A program made the translations under genes and the position numbers. A stretch of DNA of 57,589 nucleotides from Steroidobacteraceae bacterium. Its GTDB lineage: Bacteria; Pseudomonadota; Gammaproteobacteria; Steroidobacterales; Steroidobacteraceae. Shown piece after piece: positions 18,371 to 27,756 of this stretch. The notes below the pieces were generated by a model. That model was not told where the DNA came from, ran no database searches, and saw nothing but the letters and a program-made list of their open reading frames with translations. The stretch lies in the NCBI GenBank assembly GCA_025451845.1, contig JANWJS010000042.1, positions 1-57,589 on the forward strand. Direction: 5' to 3'. The first letter of the stretch is position 1; the number at the start of each line of letters is the position of its first letter.

Positions 18371-19678
18371 TTACTCGTGTGCTTTCGGGCCGCGCCCGCG
18401 CACGAGGGCTTCCGGATGCTCATCCAGATAGTTGGCGAGCGAGCGCACCGCGCGGGCGGCGCCGGCCAGCTCATCGAGCGCATGCTGCACGTTGCCGCTC
18501 GGCGCCGCGGGGCTCGTGCCCATCGCCAGCCTGGCGGACTGGGCGGTCGCATCCATTTGCTGCGCAGCGGCGCGCAAGCTGGCCACCGTGGTACGGACTT
18601 CGCGCAGTGTGGGCGCGACCTGCGGTTCCGCCTGACGTGAGATCTGCTCGAGCGCGGCGAGCGTCGCATCGAGATGGGCGAGGCTGTCGTGCAACTGCGG
18701 TGAGGAGGTCAGCGAGCGCACCTGATCCGTGATCGTGCGCAGGTTGTCGGCGATCTGCGTGAGTGGCAACGAGCCGATTTCCGCCGGCAGTCGCTCGAGC
18801 TCGCCGCCTTGGGCGGCCGGAATCTGCGCGTACTGTCCGGAGGTCTCGAGCCGCGCCTGCGGTGCGTCGGCAATGATGGCGAGATCCACCTGCTCGCCGC
18901 CCACCAGAGGCAGCGCACGGGTCAGGCTGGCGCGCAGACCGTGGCCGATCAGGTTCGCGAGAGCCTCGTCCATGAGCGGCTTCCAGTCGCCGTCGGGCGG
19001 CGCGGGCGCCGCAAGGTGAAAACGTGTCGGGTCCAGTGCGAGCAGCACCGGTGTCGAGATCCGTCCGCTGTGCGGATCGACCGAAAGTCCGATGCTCGTG
19101 ACTTCTCCGACCGTGAAGCCGCGCAGCGTGACCGGCGCGTGCGGCTTCAGCTCCCCCACCGCCCCGTCGAAGCTGACCGCATACGGAAGCGACACCGCGA
19201 GAGTTTCGCGCGGCCCTCCCTCCGTGCCGATGAACTGCAGCGCGGGCTTGCCGGGCCCGGGTACCATCACGATGGTGGGGCCGGCGATCAGCGCGCGCAG
19301 CGATGACACATCCGAGAAACTCGGGTGCACTCCCTCGAGTACGAAGCGGGTGCCGGTAGTGATCTTCGGCGCGAGCTGCCGATCGATGTTGAGATTCACC
19401 ACCACGTGCCAGTCATCGCTCGCCAGCGCGACACTCGTGACTCTGCCCACCTCCACGCCGTGATACATGACCCGCGTATCGCCCGCCTGCATACCGGCCG
19501 CGTCGTTGTACGTGACCTTCACATCAATGCCGCGGGAGCTGATGGAGCGCAGCAGCAGCCACAGCACGATGCCGACGGCGGCGATGGGCACTGCCCAGAT
19601 CCAACCGGGCCACCAGCTGCGGCGGGCGATCGACATGGTTCGCCGCGGCTCTCGTGCGAGGTGGGTGTCGTCGCTCAT
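18371..19678 (-). CDS. pqiB: PqiB-like MCE-domain protein
   Basis: A 435-residue inner-membrane-anchored periplasmic protein of the Mce/YrbD family, expected to form a hexameric lipid tunnel between membranes. One helix (about 20-38) is followed by two visible MCE domains: residues near 40-110 (MQAGDTRVMYHGVEVGRV) and near 160-220 (HAPVTLRGFTVGEV). A long helical C-terminal segment of Leu/Ala/Gln repeats follows. E. coli PqiB is about 545 residues with three MCE domains, so this is shorter. It overlaps the pqiA stop by 4 bp. The outer-membrane lipoprotein PqiC that normally follows is absent here. Confidence 0.88.
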   Translation of the reverse strand: MSDDTHLAREPRRTMSIARRSWWPGWIWAVPIAAVGIVLWLLLRSISSRGIDVKVTYNDAAGMQAGDTRVMYHGVEVGRVTSVALASDDWHVVVNLNIDRQLAPKITTGTRFVLEGVHPSFSDVSSLRALIAGPTIVMVPGPGKPALQFIGTEGGPRETLAVSLPYAVSFDGAVGELKPHAPVTLRGFTVGEVTSIGLSVDPHSGRISTPVLLALDPTRFHLAAPAPPDGDWKPLMDEALANLIGHGLRASLTRALPLVGGEQVDLAIIADAPQARLETSGQYAQIPAAQGGELERLPAEIGSLPLTQIADNLRTITDQVRSLTSSPQLHDSLAHLDATLAALEQISRQAEPQVAPTLREVRTTVASLRAAAQQMDATAQSARLAMGTSPAAPSGNVQHALDELAGAARAVRSLANYLDEHPEALVRGRGPKAHE

Positions 19679-20904
19679 GCCTGCCCGGGATGTGCGTGCA
19701 GCCGCGGCGTGAGCGCCGCGTCCCACATGAGCCGCGGATCGAACGTATGCGAGGCCAGCATCGTGATCACGACCACGAGCAGGAAGGGAGGCGCGCCGTT
19801 GGCGGCATCGGTGCTCACCATTCCGTCGAACTGCATGAGCGGCAGGAAGACGGCGATGGTGAATATATCGACACAGGACCAGCGTCCGATCTCATCGATG
19901 AGGCGACACAGGCGAGTCTTCAGCACGAGCCGATAGCGCGAGCCTCGCCAGATGGAGAGCAGCAACCAACTGAGTCCCGCCAGCTTGAGCAGCGGAATGG
20001 CGATGCTGGTGAAGAAGATGAGCACGCCGAGCGGCCAGAGATGCGCCTGGAACAGCTCCATGATGCCATCGACGATGCGATGCGGTACGAGCACGCCGAG
20101 CTGCCGGTCGACGCTCATCGGATAGAGGTTGGCAGGAAAGAACAGGGCAAATCCCGCGATCACCAGCGCCGTCGTGCGCACCATCGAGTCCGGTTTGCGT
20201 GCGCGCAGTGTGAGGGCGCAGCGCGGGCAGCGCGAGCCCTCGGCGGCGGCGGGTCTGACGAGATCGCAGAAGCGGCAGGCGATGGCGGGTTGATCAGCCG
20301 GTGGCGCGGCGCACTCCGGCCAAAGCACGCGCCACACGGCGCGCGCGTCGAGCGCGGCCCGCGAGAGCATGCAGAGAAAGGCGGCGAAGATGAGGCAGAT
20401 GCCGCCCCAGCCGATCTGCACTGGCATCGCCGCCGCGATCCGGCTGTAGCCGACTGCGCAGCCGATGAGAAACACATCCGGCATGGCCCATTGGTCGAGG
20501 TGCAAAGACCAGCGGAAAGCGCGTCCCAGCCAATGCGGCCTGTGTCCGAGCTGCACCAGGGTGAGCACGAGGGACAACAGACCGAACCTGACAAAGGGCA
20601 GGATGACGGCGAATGCCGCCACCAGCATGGCCACGATCACCCACTGGTGTTGCCAGAGTGTCACGACACCGCTTCCCAGGCGGCTCTCGCGTGTCATGCC
20701 GACCATCGAGACGTGCATGATGGGCAGCAGGTTGGCGGGAAAGAGCAGCACGAACGTCGCCGAGGCGCAGGCGAGCGCGCCATTGATGCTGCGCCCGTTG
20801 GTGCGCTCCATCCGGTTGGCGCACGTCGGACAGATGGCGATGGCTCCCCAGGGGAGCGGCGGGATGTCCTGGAGCGTTCCGCAGTCGGTGCAGGCGATAG
20901 TCAT
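19675..20904 (-). CDS. pqiA: Paraquat-inducible protein A-like membrane protein
   Basis: About 409 residues and two PqiA repeats. Each repeat begins with a zinc-ribbon-like pair of CxxC motifs (CTDCG...CPTC at the N-terminus, CRFCD...CPRC in the middle) followed by four helices with the family motif FPANLLPI in the first half and FPANLYPMS in the second. It works with PqiB in envelope lipid homeostasis. ATG 20904 was chosen because it starts just before the first Cys pair; the longer upstream frame is not protein-like. pqiA and pqiB are coupled by an ATGA overlap. Confidence 0.92.
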   Translation of the reverse strand: MTIACTDCGTLQDIPPLPWGAIAICPTCANRMERTNGRSINGALACASATFVLLFPANLLPIMHVSMVGMTRESRLGSGVVTLWQHQWVIVAMLVAAFAVILPFVRFGLLSLVLTLVQLGHRPHWLGRAFRWSLHLDQWAMPDVFLIGCAVGYSRIAAAMPVQIGWGGICLIFAAFLCMLSRAALDARAVWRVLWPECAAPPADQPAIACRFCDLVRPAAAEGSRCPRCALTLRARKPDSMVRTTALVIAGFALFFPANLYPMSVDRQLGVLVPHRIVDGIMELFQAHLWPLGVLIFFTSIAIPLLKLAGLSWLLLSIWRGSRYRLVLKTRLCRLIDEIGRWSCVDIFTIAVFLPLMQFDGMVSTDAANGAPPFLLVVVITMLASHTFDPRLMWDAALTPRLHAHPGQA

Positions 20905-21062
20905 ACCAGGAGCGCCGGGGGCGAGTGCTCCCGGAAACCTCTGGACTATAACGGCAGCTTGGGGAGGTCCGTTCCACGCGCGGCGCGCTCCGCCGAGGCT
21001 CCAGCCGTTCAGACGCCCCAAGCAAGCCGGAATCTACGTCCGGGCCGCCGAGGTCGGTGCAC

Positions 21063-22208
21063 TCACAAGCGTTGCTGTGGCGCCTTAGCGGAATCGCCCG
21101 CCGTCTGCCCACCTTTCGTCAGCCGCACCCACATGCGCTCGAGTTGCTCGCGCCCCAGTGAGGATGAGGGAAAAGATGCCACGGCGGTCGCCTCGTCGAT
21201 GACCCCGCCGATCCGAAGCAGCGCGAGCGCGCCGACGATGCGCCCGAAGCGCAGCGATCGGCCGAGCGGTGTGACCGGCTCGGCGGCGCCCACCTGCTGT
21301 TCGAGTGCGGCGAGACTGCCCGCCGAGAGTTCCCAGTTGGCGCCGATCCGGCGGGCGACGTCGACGGACCGCGACTCGAGGAGCGTCGCGATGACGGTCG
21401 CGTCAGGTTGCAGCCTGCCACCCGATTGAGTCGTCGTATAGCTCTCGAGCACCGCCCGGAAGAGCACCACGTCCGCCAGGCCCCAGACGAGGCTCAACAG
21501 CTCGGCGGCGAACGGGTCGGCTCTCTCCACCATCGCGGCGTGCACGACGGCCGCGTTGGCGGAGCGCCAGGCGTGCTCCCAGACGGTCTGCGCAAAGCGC
21601 GGGAAGGGTCCGCTGTCAACACGGAAGATCGGCTGCATCGCCGCCGCGGCAATTAACGAGCGGATGCCTTCGCTGCCCAGCAACACGACGGCGCGATCGA
21701 TACTCTCGATGGGACGCTCCGTCACGCGATAGAAGGAGCTGTTGGCCATCTCGAGGAGATGGCCCACGAGGGACGGATCGCGCCGAATGATGGCCGCGAG
21801 CTCGCGGCGCGGGGCGGCATCGTCATTGGCGGCCCGTATCAGCTGCGGGAGGAGGCTTGGACGGCGGGGCGCCAGTTGCCGCAGCATCGCACCCTCTTCC
21901 GTCGCCGCGACGGCGGCCGCCTTGACGGCAGCGTGCTCTGGTCCGGATTCGCCGGTGACGGGCGTGCCCAGGGCCAGCTCCCGCAATCTTTTGAGCGTTT
22001 GCGAGGAGCTCAGGAGCGGGGGCGCGGGACTTTTGCCTTCCTTCGCCCCGGTGCCCGGCGAAGAGAGCAGCTGGCGCAGATCCTGTGGTCCGAGGAGGAT
22101 CTCAACCGGTTCCGGGACGTCCGCCGCCGCGCCCGCTGCCCTGGCACGGTATACGGCCGTTGCGGCGGCCGCGGCCGCGAGCAGCACTGTCAAGAGTCCG
22201 ATCAGCAT
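21063..22208 (-). CDS. HDOD-domain protein with N-terminal membrane helix
   Basis: About 381 residues. After one N-terminal helix and a Pro-rich linker, residues 120-300 form an HDOD domain: LLPQLIRAANDD, IIRRDPSLVGHLLEMANSSFY and RAVVLLGSEGIRSLI are characteristic. HDOD proteins lack the HD metal pair and usually act as scaffolds in signalling. The remaining C-terminus is helical with no recognised output domain. ATG 22208 was preferred because the membrane helix starts directly after it; an upstream in-frame start at 22340 would add a non-conserved Arg-rich leader. Its partner is unknown. Confidence 0.82.
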   Translation of the reverse strand: MLIGLLTVLLAAAAAATAVYRARAAGAAADVPEPVEILLGPQDLRQLLSSPGTGAKEGKSPAPPLLSSSQTLKRLRELALGTPVTGESGPEHAAVKAAAVAATEEGAMLRQLAPRRPSLLPQLIRAANDDAAPRRELAAIIRRDPSLVGHLLEMANSSFYRVTERPIESIDRAVVLLGSEGIRSLIAAAAMQPIFRVDSGPFPRFAQTVWEHAWRSANAAVVHAAMVERADPFAAELLSLVWGLADVVLFRAVLESYTTTQSGGRLQPDATVIATLLESRSVDVARRIGANWELSAGSLAALEQQVGAAEPVTPLGRSLRFGRIVGALALLRIGGVIDEATAVASFPSSSLGREQLERMWVRLTKGGQTAGDSAKAPQQRL

Positions 22209-22344
22209 GTCGGCGCCCGTCCTGAAAGAGACCTCATCAATACCCTGATTCCCAGGTTTTCGGCACGGCAGCGAACGGATGCTCCAGGGTCTGTCGTTTC
22301 TGTGACTTGCATCGCAGTCCGGGCGGGTGCCCCCGGCCATTCCA

Positions 22345-23247
22345 TCATGATCTCACCCCTGCGCTGCCCCGCCGTGCGGTGTCGATGAAGTTGCACACCA
22401 CGGCGGAGCCTTCTTCCGTGCGGTAGGCGATACCGAGGAGCGTGTGCAAGGGCTCGCCCTGCAAGGGCAGGTAGGCCACCGCATGCGCCTGCAGGCAGCG
22501 CATGCTGTCCGGCACGATCGAGATGCCGAGCGAGGCCGCCACCAGGTTGATGGTCGAGGACAGTTGCGGCGCGTATTGCGCGACCTTGGGCGTGAATCCC
22601 GCCGCTTCGCAGGCGGCCACCACGGTATCCGCCAGCCCCGGGCGCACGGCGCGCGGATAGAGGATGAACGTCTCAGCCGCCAGCGAGCCGAGATCGACCT
22701 CCTGCCGATGCACCAGCGGATGACTGCTCGGAACGGCCAGCACGAGCGGCTCCCGCTCCAGCAGATCGAGGGTCAGGCCCCGCTGCGTCGGCAGCGGCGG
22801 GCGTACGAAAGCGGCGTCGATTCGCCCCTCCCGCAGACTGACAATCAGCTCGGTGGAGGGATGCTCCTCCAGCGACACTTCCACCGCCGGATAGTCGGAT
22901 CGAAAGCTGCGCAGCGTTGCGGTCACCAGCGGATTGAAGGAAGCGGAGTCGGTGAACCCTACCCGCACCCGCCCGGTGGCGCCGGTCGCCGCGCGCCGCG
23001 CCGCCTGGACCGCGCTGCGCGCATCACCCAGGATGCGGGCGGATTCCGCCGCGAAGATTCGCCCCGCATCCGTGAGCTCGATGCGGTACGCGGACCGGTC
23101 GAGGAGGGTGACCCCGAGCTCCGCCTCGAGCGCCTTCACCTGCTGGGTCAGTGGCGGCTGGGAGATGCCGAGCCGTTCGGCGGCTCGGGTGAAATTGAGC
23201 TCCTCGGCGACGGCAAGGAAATATCTAAGGTGGCGCAGCTCCATCAT
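22345..23247 (-). CDS. LysR family regulator divergent from the methylcitrate operon
   Basis: About 300 residues. The N-terminal winged helix-turn-helix (MELRHLRYFLAVAEELNFTRAAERLGISQPPLTQQVKALE) is classical (given here as MELRHLRYFL and NFTRAAERLGISQPPLTQ), followed by a periplasmic-binding-like effector domain. ATG 23247 or the adjacent ATG 23244 is the start; a longer frame to 23280 would swallow the palindrome in the intergenic region. It is divergent from prpC with 73 bp between starts, the usual arrangement for a LysR activator of its neighbour. The effector is probably a propionate or methylcitrate-cycle intermediate, which is inference. Confidence 0.9.
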   Translation of the reverse strand: MMELRHLRYFLAVAEELNFTRAAERLGISQPPLTQQVKALEAELGVTLLDRSAYRIELTDAGRIFAAESARILGDARSAVQAARRAATGATGRVRVGFTDSASFNPLVTATLRSFRSDYPAVEVSLEEHPSTELIVSLREGRIDAAFVRPPLPTQRGLTLDLLEREPLVLAVPSSHPLVHRQEVDLGSLAAETFILYPRAVRPGLADTVVAACEAAGFTPKVAQYAPQLSSTINLVAASLGISIVPDSMRCLQAHAVAYLPLQGEPLHTLLGIAYRTEEGSAVVCNFIDTARRGSAGVRS

Positions 23248-23254
23248 GATACTT

Positions 23255-23269
23255 TTCTCATATAGAGAA
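23255..23269. promoter_or_regulatory. Candidate LysR operator in the lysR-prpC intergenic region
   Basis: TTCTCATATAGAGAA is an inverted repeat with 5-bp arms around a 5-bp AT spacer and contains a T-N11-A box. It starts 8 bp from the lysR start codon and 52 bp before prpC, where autoregulation and activation sites of LysR proteins usually lie. Function is inferred. Confidence 0.55.
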
Positions 23270-23320
23270 GCCATCTTCAAGGTATTTTCTTTGGCATCTT
23301 CCGCCGTCTAGAGTGTCGGC

Positions 23321-24484
23321 ATGACGCATACAGAAGAGCCGGCCGCGACGGGGCCGAAGCCGAAGAAATCCGTCGCCCTCTCAGGCGTCGTCGCCGGCAA
23401 CACCGCACTCTGCACGGTCGGGCGCACCGGCAACGACCTGCACTATCGCGGCTATGACATCCTCGAAATCGCGACCACGTGCGAGTTCGAGGAAATCGCT
23501 CACCTTCTCATCCACGGCAAGCTGCCGACGCGCGCCGAGCTGGCCGCCTACAAGAGCAAGCTCAAGGTGCTCCGTGGCTTGCCTGCCGCGGTCCGTGCGG
23601 CGCTCGATGCGCTGCCGGCCGCGGCACACCCGATGGACGTGTTGCGTACGGGCGTTTCCGCGCTCGGCTGCGCGCTGCCGGAGAAGGACGACCATTCCGC
23701 TGCCGGAGCGCGTGACATCGCCGACCGGCTGATCGCTTCGCTCGGCTCCATGCTGGCGTACTGGTACCACGTGAGTCACAACGGCCACGCGCCGCTCGTC
23801 GAAACGGAAGACGACTCGATCGGCGGCCACTTCCTCCACCTGCTGCACCGCAGGCCGCCGCCCGCTTCCTGGGTGCGCGCCATGCACACCTCGCTCAACT
23901 TGTACGCCGAGCACGAGTTCAACGCCTCGACGTTCACGGCGCGCGTCATCGCGGGCACCGGCGCCGACATGTACTCCTGCATCACCGGCGCGATCGGCGC
24001 ATTGCGCGGCCCGAAGCACGGCGGCGCCAATGAGGTGGCGTTCGAGATCCAGAAGCGCTACGACAGCCCCGATGCGGCGGAGGCCGACATCCGCACGCGC
24101 GTCGCCAACAAAGAAGTCATCATCGGCTTCGGCCACCCCGTGTACACGGTTTCCGATCCGCGCAACCAGGTGATCAAGGAGGTGGCGCGCAGCCTGTCGA
24201 AGGAAGCGGGCGATCCGAAGATGTTTGCCATCGCCGAGCGCATCGAATCGGTGATGATGGACGCCAAGAAGCTGTTCCCGAACCTCGACTGGTTCTCCGC
24301 CGTCTCCTACCACACGATGGGCGTGCCCACCGAGATGTTCACGCCGCTCTTCGTGATCGCGCGCACCACGGGCTGGGCGGCGCACGCGATGGAGCAGAGG
24401 GCCGATGGCAAGATCATCCGGCCCACCGCCAACTATGTCGGGCCGGAGGCGCTGCGCTTCGTCCCCCTGGACAAGCGTTCCTGA
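23321..24484 (+). CDS. prpC: 2-methylcitrate synthase
   Basis: A 387-residue citrate synthase-type enzyme condensing propionyl-CoA with oxaloacetate. Motifs: the N-terminal [15 protein letters not shown] typical of PrpC, catalytic His in GPKHGGANE, oxaloacetate-binding His in [13 protein letters not shown], and the downstream [18 protein letters not shown] region. Length matches short PrpC/type II-like synthases. It is the first gene of the operon, followed by prpD after 16 bp. An ordinary citrate synthase is less likely because of the prpD and prpB neighbours. Confidence 0.94.
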   Translation: MTHTEEPAATGPKPKKSVALSGVVAGNTALCTVGRTGNDLHYRGYDILEIATTCEFEEIAHLLIHGKLPTRAELAAYKSKLKVLRGLPAAVRAALDALPAAAHPMDVLRTGVSALGCALPEKDDHSAAGARDIADRLIASLGSMLAYWYHVSHNGHAPLVETEDDSIGGHFLHLLHRRPPPASWVRAMHTSLNLYAEHEFNASTFTARVIAGTGADMYSCITGAIGALRGPKHGGANEVAFEIQKRYDSPDAAEADIRTRVANKEVIIGFGHPVYTVSDPRNQVIKEVARSLSKEAGDPKMFAIAERIESVMMDAKKLFPNLDWFSAVSYHTMGVPTEMFTPLFVIARTTGWAAHAMEQRADGKIIRPTANYVGPEALRFVPLDKRS

Positions 24485-24500
24485 GCTCACGCGAGACGCC

Positions 24501-25952
24501 ATGTCCTCATCCAACAGCACCGTCCGGCCCGCGCCGGACCAGGTCCTCACCGACATCGCCGAGTACGTCCTCGGCGCCGATATCCGAAGCGACCTCGCCT
24601 ACGAGACCGCGCGGCATTGTCTCATCGACACCCTGGGCTGTGGGCTCGAGGCGCTCGAGTATCCCGCCTGCGCGAAGCTGCTCGGCCCCATCGTGCCGGG
24701 CACGCAGGTGCCCAACGGCGCCAAGGTCCCGGGTACGCCATTCCAGCTCGATCCCGTGCAGGCGGCCTTCAACATCGGGGTCATGATCCGCTGGCTCGAC
24801 TTCAACGACACGTTCCTCGCGGCCGAGTGGGGCCACCCCTCCGACAATCTGGGCGGCATTCTCGCCACCGCCGACTGGCTGTCGCGCCAGGCGGTTGCCG
24901 CCGGCAGGAAGCCGCTCCTCATGAAGGACGTGCTCACCGCGATGATCCGGGCGCACGAGATCCAGGGCGTAATCGCGCTCGAGAACAGCTTCAACCGCGT
25001 CGGGCTGGATCACGTGGTGCTGGTGAAGGTGGCCTCGACCGCGGTCATCGGACGCCTCCTCGGCCTCACGCGCGAGGAGATCATCAACGCGCTGTCGCTC
25101 GCCTGGGTGGATGGCCAAAGCCTGCGTACCTACCGGCACGCTCCCAACACCGGCTCACGCAAGAGCTGGGCGGCCGGCGATGCGACCAGCCGCGCGGTGC
25201 GCCTGGCGCTGATCGCCAAGACGGGGGAGATGGGCTATCCCTCAGTGCTGAGCGCCAAGACCTGGGGTTTCTACGACGTGCTCTTCAAGGGCCAGCCATT
25301 CAAGTTCCAACGCGCGTACGGCTCCTACGTCATGGAGAACGTGCTCTTCAAGATCTCCTACCCGGCGGAATTCCACTCGCAGACCGCGGTGGAAGCCGCC
25401 ATGCAGCTGCACCAGCGTCTGCGCGAGATGGGCCTGAGCGCCGCTGACATCGAGCACATCAGAGTGCGCACGCACGAGGCCTGCATCCGCATCATCGACA
25501 AGAAGGGCCCGCTCGCAAACCCGGCCGACCGCGACCACTGCATCCAGTACATGATGGCGGTGCCGCTCCTTCTCGGCCGCTTGACCGCTGCCGACTACGA
25601 GGACGAGGTCGCCCGTGACCCGCGCATCGATGCGCTGCGCGCGAGGATCGAATGCGTCGAGGACCCGCAGTTCACGCGAGACTATCTCGATCCGGAGAAG
25701 CGCTCCATCGCCAACGCCGTCACCTTGAAGCTCAAGGATGGCCGTACGCTGGATGAGGTCGTGGTGGAATATCCCATCGGGCATCGGCGGCGGCGGCAGG
25801 AGGGCATCCCGCTCCTCGTCGAGAAGTTCCGCCGCAATCTCGCGCGCAGATTCCCCGAGAAGCAACAGCGCGCGATCGCGCAGCTATCGCTGGACCCTGC
25901 GCGTCTCGAGCAGACGCCGGTCAATGAGTACGTCGATCTTTATGTCATTTGA
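24501..25952 (+). CDS. prpD: 2-methylcitrate dehydratase
   Basis: A 483-residue MmgE/PrpD-family enzyme removing water from 2-methylcitrate, without Fe-S cluster. Family signatures include an N-terminal helical domain ([18 protein letters not shown]), [19 protein letters not shown] with the Asp/His likely at the active site, [15 protein letters not shown], and a C-terminal swapped domain with [17 protein letters not shown]. It starts 16 bp after prpC and ends 15 bp before prpB. PrpD rather than an AcnD/PrpF pair means the fully cofactor-free branch of the cycle. Confidence 0.95.
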   Translation: MSSSNSTVRPAPDQVLTDIAEYVLGADIRSDLAYETARHCLIDTLGCGLEALEYPACAKLLGPIVPGTQVPNGAKVPGTPFQLDPVQAAFNIGVMIRWLDFNDTFLAAEWGHPSDNLGGILATADWLSRQAVAAGRKPLLMKDVLTAMIRAHEIQGVIALENSFNRVGLDHVVLVKVASTAVIGRLLGLTREEIINALSLAWVDGQSLRTYRHAPNTGSRKSWAAGDATSRAVRLALIAKTGEMGYPSVLSAKTWGFYDVLFKGQPFKFQRAYGSYVMENVLFKISYPAEFHSQTAVEAAMQLHQRLREMGLSAADIEHIRVRTHEACIRIIDKKGPLANPADRDHCIQYMMAVPLLLGRLTAADYEDEVARDPRIDALRARIECVEDPQFTRDYLDPEKRSIANAVTLKLKDGRTLDEVVVEYPIGHRRRRQEGIPLLVEKFRRNLARRFPEKQQRAIAQLSLDPARLEQTPVNEYVDLYVI

Positions 25953-25967
25953 GCTTCGGGCATCGCC

Positions 25968-26870
25968 ATGAGCGCCTATCTGGTCGGAGAGAGTCTGCCG
26001 CGAGAGCCCGCGGGCGAGCGCTTCGCGCAGCTCATCAGCCGCGGCGGCATCCTGCGGATCCCTGGCGCCTACAACGGCCTGGCGGCCCTGCAGGCGAAGC
26101 GGCAGGGGTTCGAGGCACTGTATTTGTCCGGCGCGGCGGTCAGCGCTTCGATGGGACTGCCGGATCTCGGCATCATCACGGTCGAAGACGTCTGTTTCTT
26201 CATCCGACAGGTGAGCCGCGCCTCCTCCCTGCCGGTGCTGGTAGACGGCGATACGGGCTACGGCGAAGCGCTCAACGTCATGCACATGGTACGCGCGTTC
26301 GAGGATGCCGGCGCCGCCGCGGTGCACATAGAGGATCAACTGCTGCCCAAGAAGTGCGGCCACCTCAACGACAAGAGGCTGGCGACGCCGCAGGACATGG
26401 CGGCCAAGATCGCGGCTGCCGTGCGCGCGCGACGCCACCTCTACGTCATCGCGCGCACCGATGCCGCCGCAAGCGAGGGGCTCGACGGCGCGGTGGCGCG
26501 TGCCAAGCGTTACCTCGATGCGGGGGCAGACGCGATATTCCCGGAGGCCCTGACCACCGCCGAGATGTTCCGTGAGTTCGCGCGCCGAGTGAACGCGCCG
26601 CTACTCGCCAACATGACGGAATTCGGCCGTACGCCGTATTTCACGGCGGCGGAGTTCGAGGCGATGGGTTACCGGATGGTGATCTGGCCGGTGAGCGCGC
26701 TGCGCATGGCCGCAAAGGCCCACGAGCAGCTTTATGCCACCATCCGCCGGGAGGACGGTCCGCGGAGCGTCATTGCTCAGATGCAGACCCGTCAGGAGCT
26801 CTACGAGACGATCTCCTATTCGGACTACGAGGCCCTCGATGCCTCCATCGTGAGGACCGTTCTTCCCTAG
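25968..26870 (+). CDS. prpB: 2-methylisocitrate lyase
   Basis: A 300-residue isocitrate lyase-superfamily TIM-barrel enzyme that splits 2-methylisocitrate into pyruvate and succinate. Signatures are DGDTGYG (metal and substrate site), the KKCGH catalytic loop (LPKKCGHLND), ARTDA, and NMTEFGRTP. Last gene of the prp operon, followed 8 bp later by a hairpin with A/T tails. With prpC and prpD this makes a complete methylcitrate cycle, apart from the aconitase step, which must be encoded elsewhere. Confidence 0.96.
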   Translation: MSAYLVGESLPREPAGERFAQLISRGGILRIPGAYNGLAALQAKRQGFEALYLSGAAVSASMGLPDLGIITVEDVCFFIRQVSRASSLPVLVDGDTGYGEALNVMHMVRAFEDAGAAAVHIEDQLLPKKCGHLNDKRLATPQDMAAKIAAAVRARRHLYVIARTDAAASEGLDGAVARAKRYLDAGADAIFPEALTTAEMFREFARRVNAPLLANMTEFGRTPYFTAAEFEAMGYRMVIWPVSALRMAAKAHEQLYATIRREDGPRSVIAQMQTRQELYETISYSDYEALDASIVRTVLP

Positions 26871-26878
26871 GTAATTGG

Positions 26879-26902
26879 AAAAACCGGCGTGCGGCCGTTT
26901 TT
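26879..26902. terminator. Bidirectional intrinsic terminator between prpB and the 31-residue microprotein
   Basis: AAAAAC[C]GGC - loop of about five bases - GCCGTTTTT: a nine-pair hairpin with one bulged C, flanked by A5 on one side and T5 on the other, so it can act on both strands. It begins 8 bp after the prpB stop and ends 24 bp from the convergent microprotein stop. Confidence 0.7.
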
Positions 26903-26926
26903 ACCGGTCGAGCCCTGTGCGGTGCG

Positions 26927-27022
26927 TCATTCCCAGACCAGCTTGCCGGCGAGAACTTCGACCGAGAACGCGAGAAGTAACACGCCCGTCACGATCATTT
27001 GGGCTACCACCACGAGATTCAT
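26927..27022 (-). CDS. 31-residue membrane microprotein with near-complete anti-SD complementarity
   Basis: MNLVVVAQMIVTGVLLLAFS followed by VEVLAGKLVWE: one transmembrane helix covering about residues 3-24 and a short charged end. The ribosome site upstream, AAAGGAGGTGATC (27025-27037), pairs with essentially the whole 3' tail of 16S rRNA; the AGGAGG core sits 7 bases from the ATG. The site also overlaps a small CCTTC...GAAAGG inverted repeat. No known family was recognised. It is convergent with prpB across a shared terminator and downstream of the exported protein gene by 290 bp. Small single-span proteins often bind a larger membrane complex; the partner is unknown. Confidence 0.72.
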   Translation of the reverse strand: MNLVVVAQMIVTGVLLLAFSVEVLAGKLVWE

Positions 27023-27312
27023 GCGATCACCTCCTTTCAACGAAGGCGCGCAGTCTACGCGCAGGCCCCGCCCGTTGAAATTCCCAGCGCGAGAGCTGGT
27101 GACATACTCCTTTGGAGAGAGCGCGCGCTCCCTGTCGTAACCAAGCGGCAACATCGCGGCGCCGATGGCGTGATCTGCGTCACCGCATGTATCCGGGGCG
27201 GCGACGGATTTTCTTAAAGCTCCTTAAATTTCCTCAATGTGCCGAAAACGTATTGCAAAGCAATCCCAGGCGCGGTCCTCCGGAAGCCGTCCGCCATCCG
27301 TGGCCGAGCCTG

Positions 27313-27756
27313 TCAGCGGGACGGGCGCGCCGCTGAGTGGAAACTGACCGGGTGGCGCCGCGCCTCGGAGCTGGAGCATTGCGCCGGACCGGCGTCGCTT
27401 CCTCCGCCTGTCGCCTGGAACGTCTGGACCTGCCGGCTGAAGCAGCTCACGACGGAGGCGAGCTGCAGCAGGAGGGCACTGCCACGGTCGAGGTCCTCAT
27501 TCCGCAGGCGCCGCGCATCGCCGGCCGCGCGCCCAGCATCCGCCTGCTCGGCGTCGAGGCAGGACGCGTACGCAGCTGCCTGTGCGCTGTACTCGCTCAG
27601 GTTGTCCCGTGCCGCGCTCATCTCGTCTTTGCTCGCGTGCGCCCCATCCGGTATGGCGAATGCCGGCTGCGGTACGGGCCCGCAATCGGCGTGCGCAAGC
27701 GGCAGGACGCCGGCGCAGAGCAGGAGCCCCGCGGCGATCGCCAAGTTTGTAGTCAT
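27313..27756 (-). CDS. Small exported protein of unknown function
   Basis: A 147-residue protein with a clear signal peptide (residues 1-23, cleavage near AHADC). The mature part holds IPDGAHASKDEMSAARD and a helical region ending AAAYASCLDAEQ, then a second helical block with one more Cys. The pattern of PDGA..A..EM.AAR followed by Y..CL resembles a common but unnamed proteobacterial periplasmic family. The four visible mature cysteines could pair. The extreme C-terminus (SSSEARRHPVSF...) looks less conserved. Coding potential is moderate; the function is not known. Confidence 0.6.
   Translation of the reverse strand: MTTNLAIAAGLLLCAGVLPLAHADCGPVPQPAFAIPDGAHASKDEMSAARDNLSEYSAQAAAYASCLDAEQADAGRAAGDARRLRNEDLDRGSALLLQLASVVSCFSRQVQTFQATGGGSDAGPAQCSSSEARRHPVSFHSAARPSR

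Noticed and set aside
19654..21429. Plus-strand open frame of 591 codons opposite pqiA and the HDOD gene
   Set aside because: Spans two real minus-strand genes and shows no protein-like motifs.
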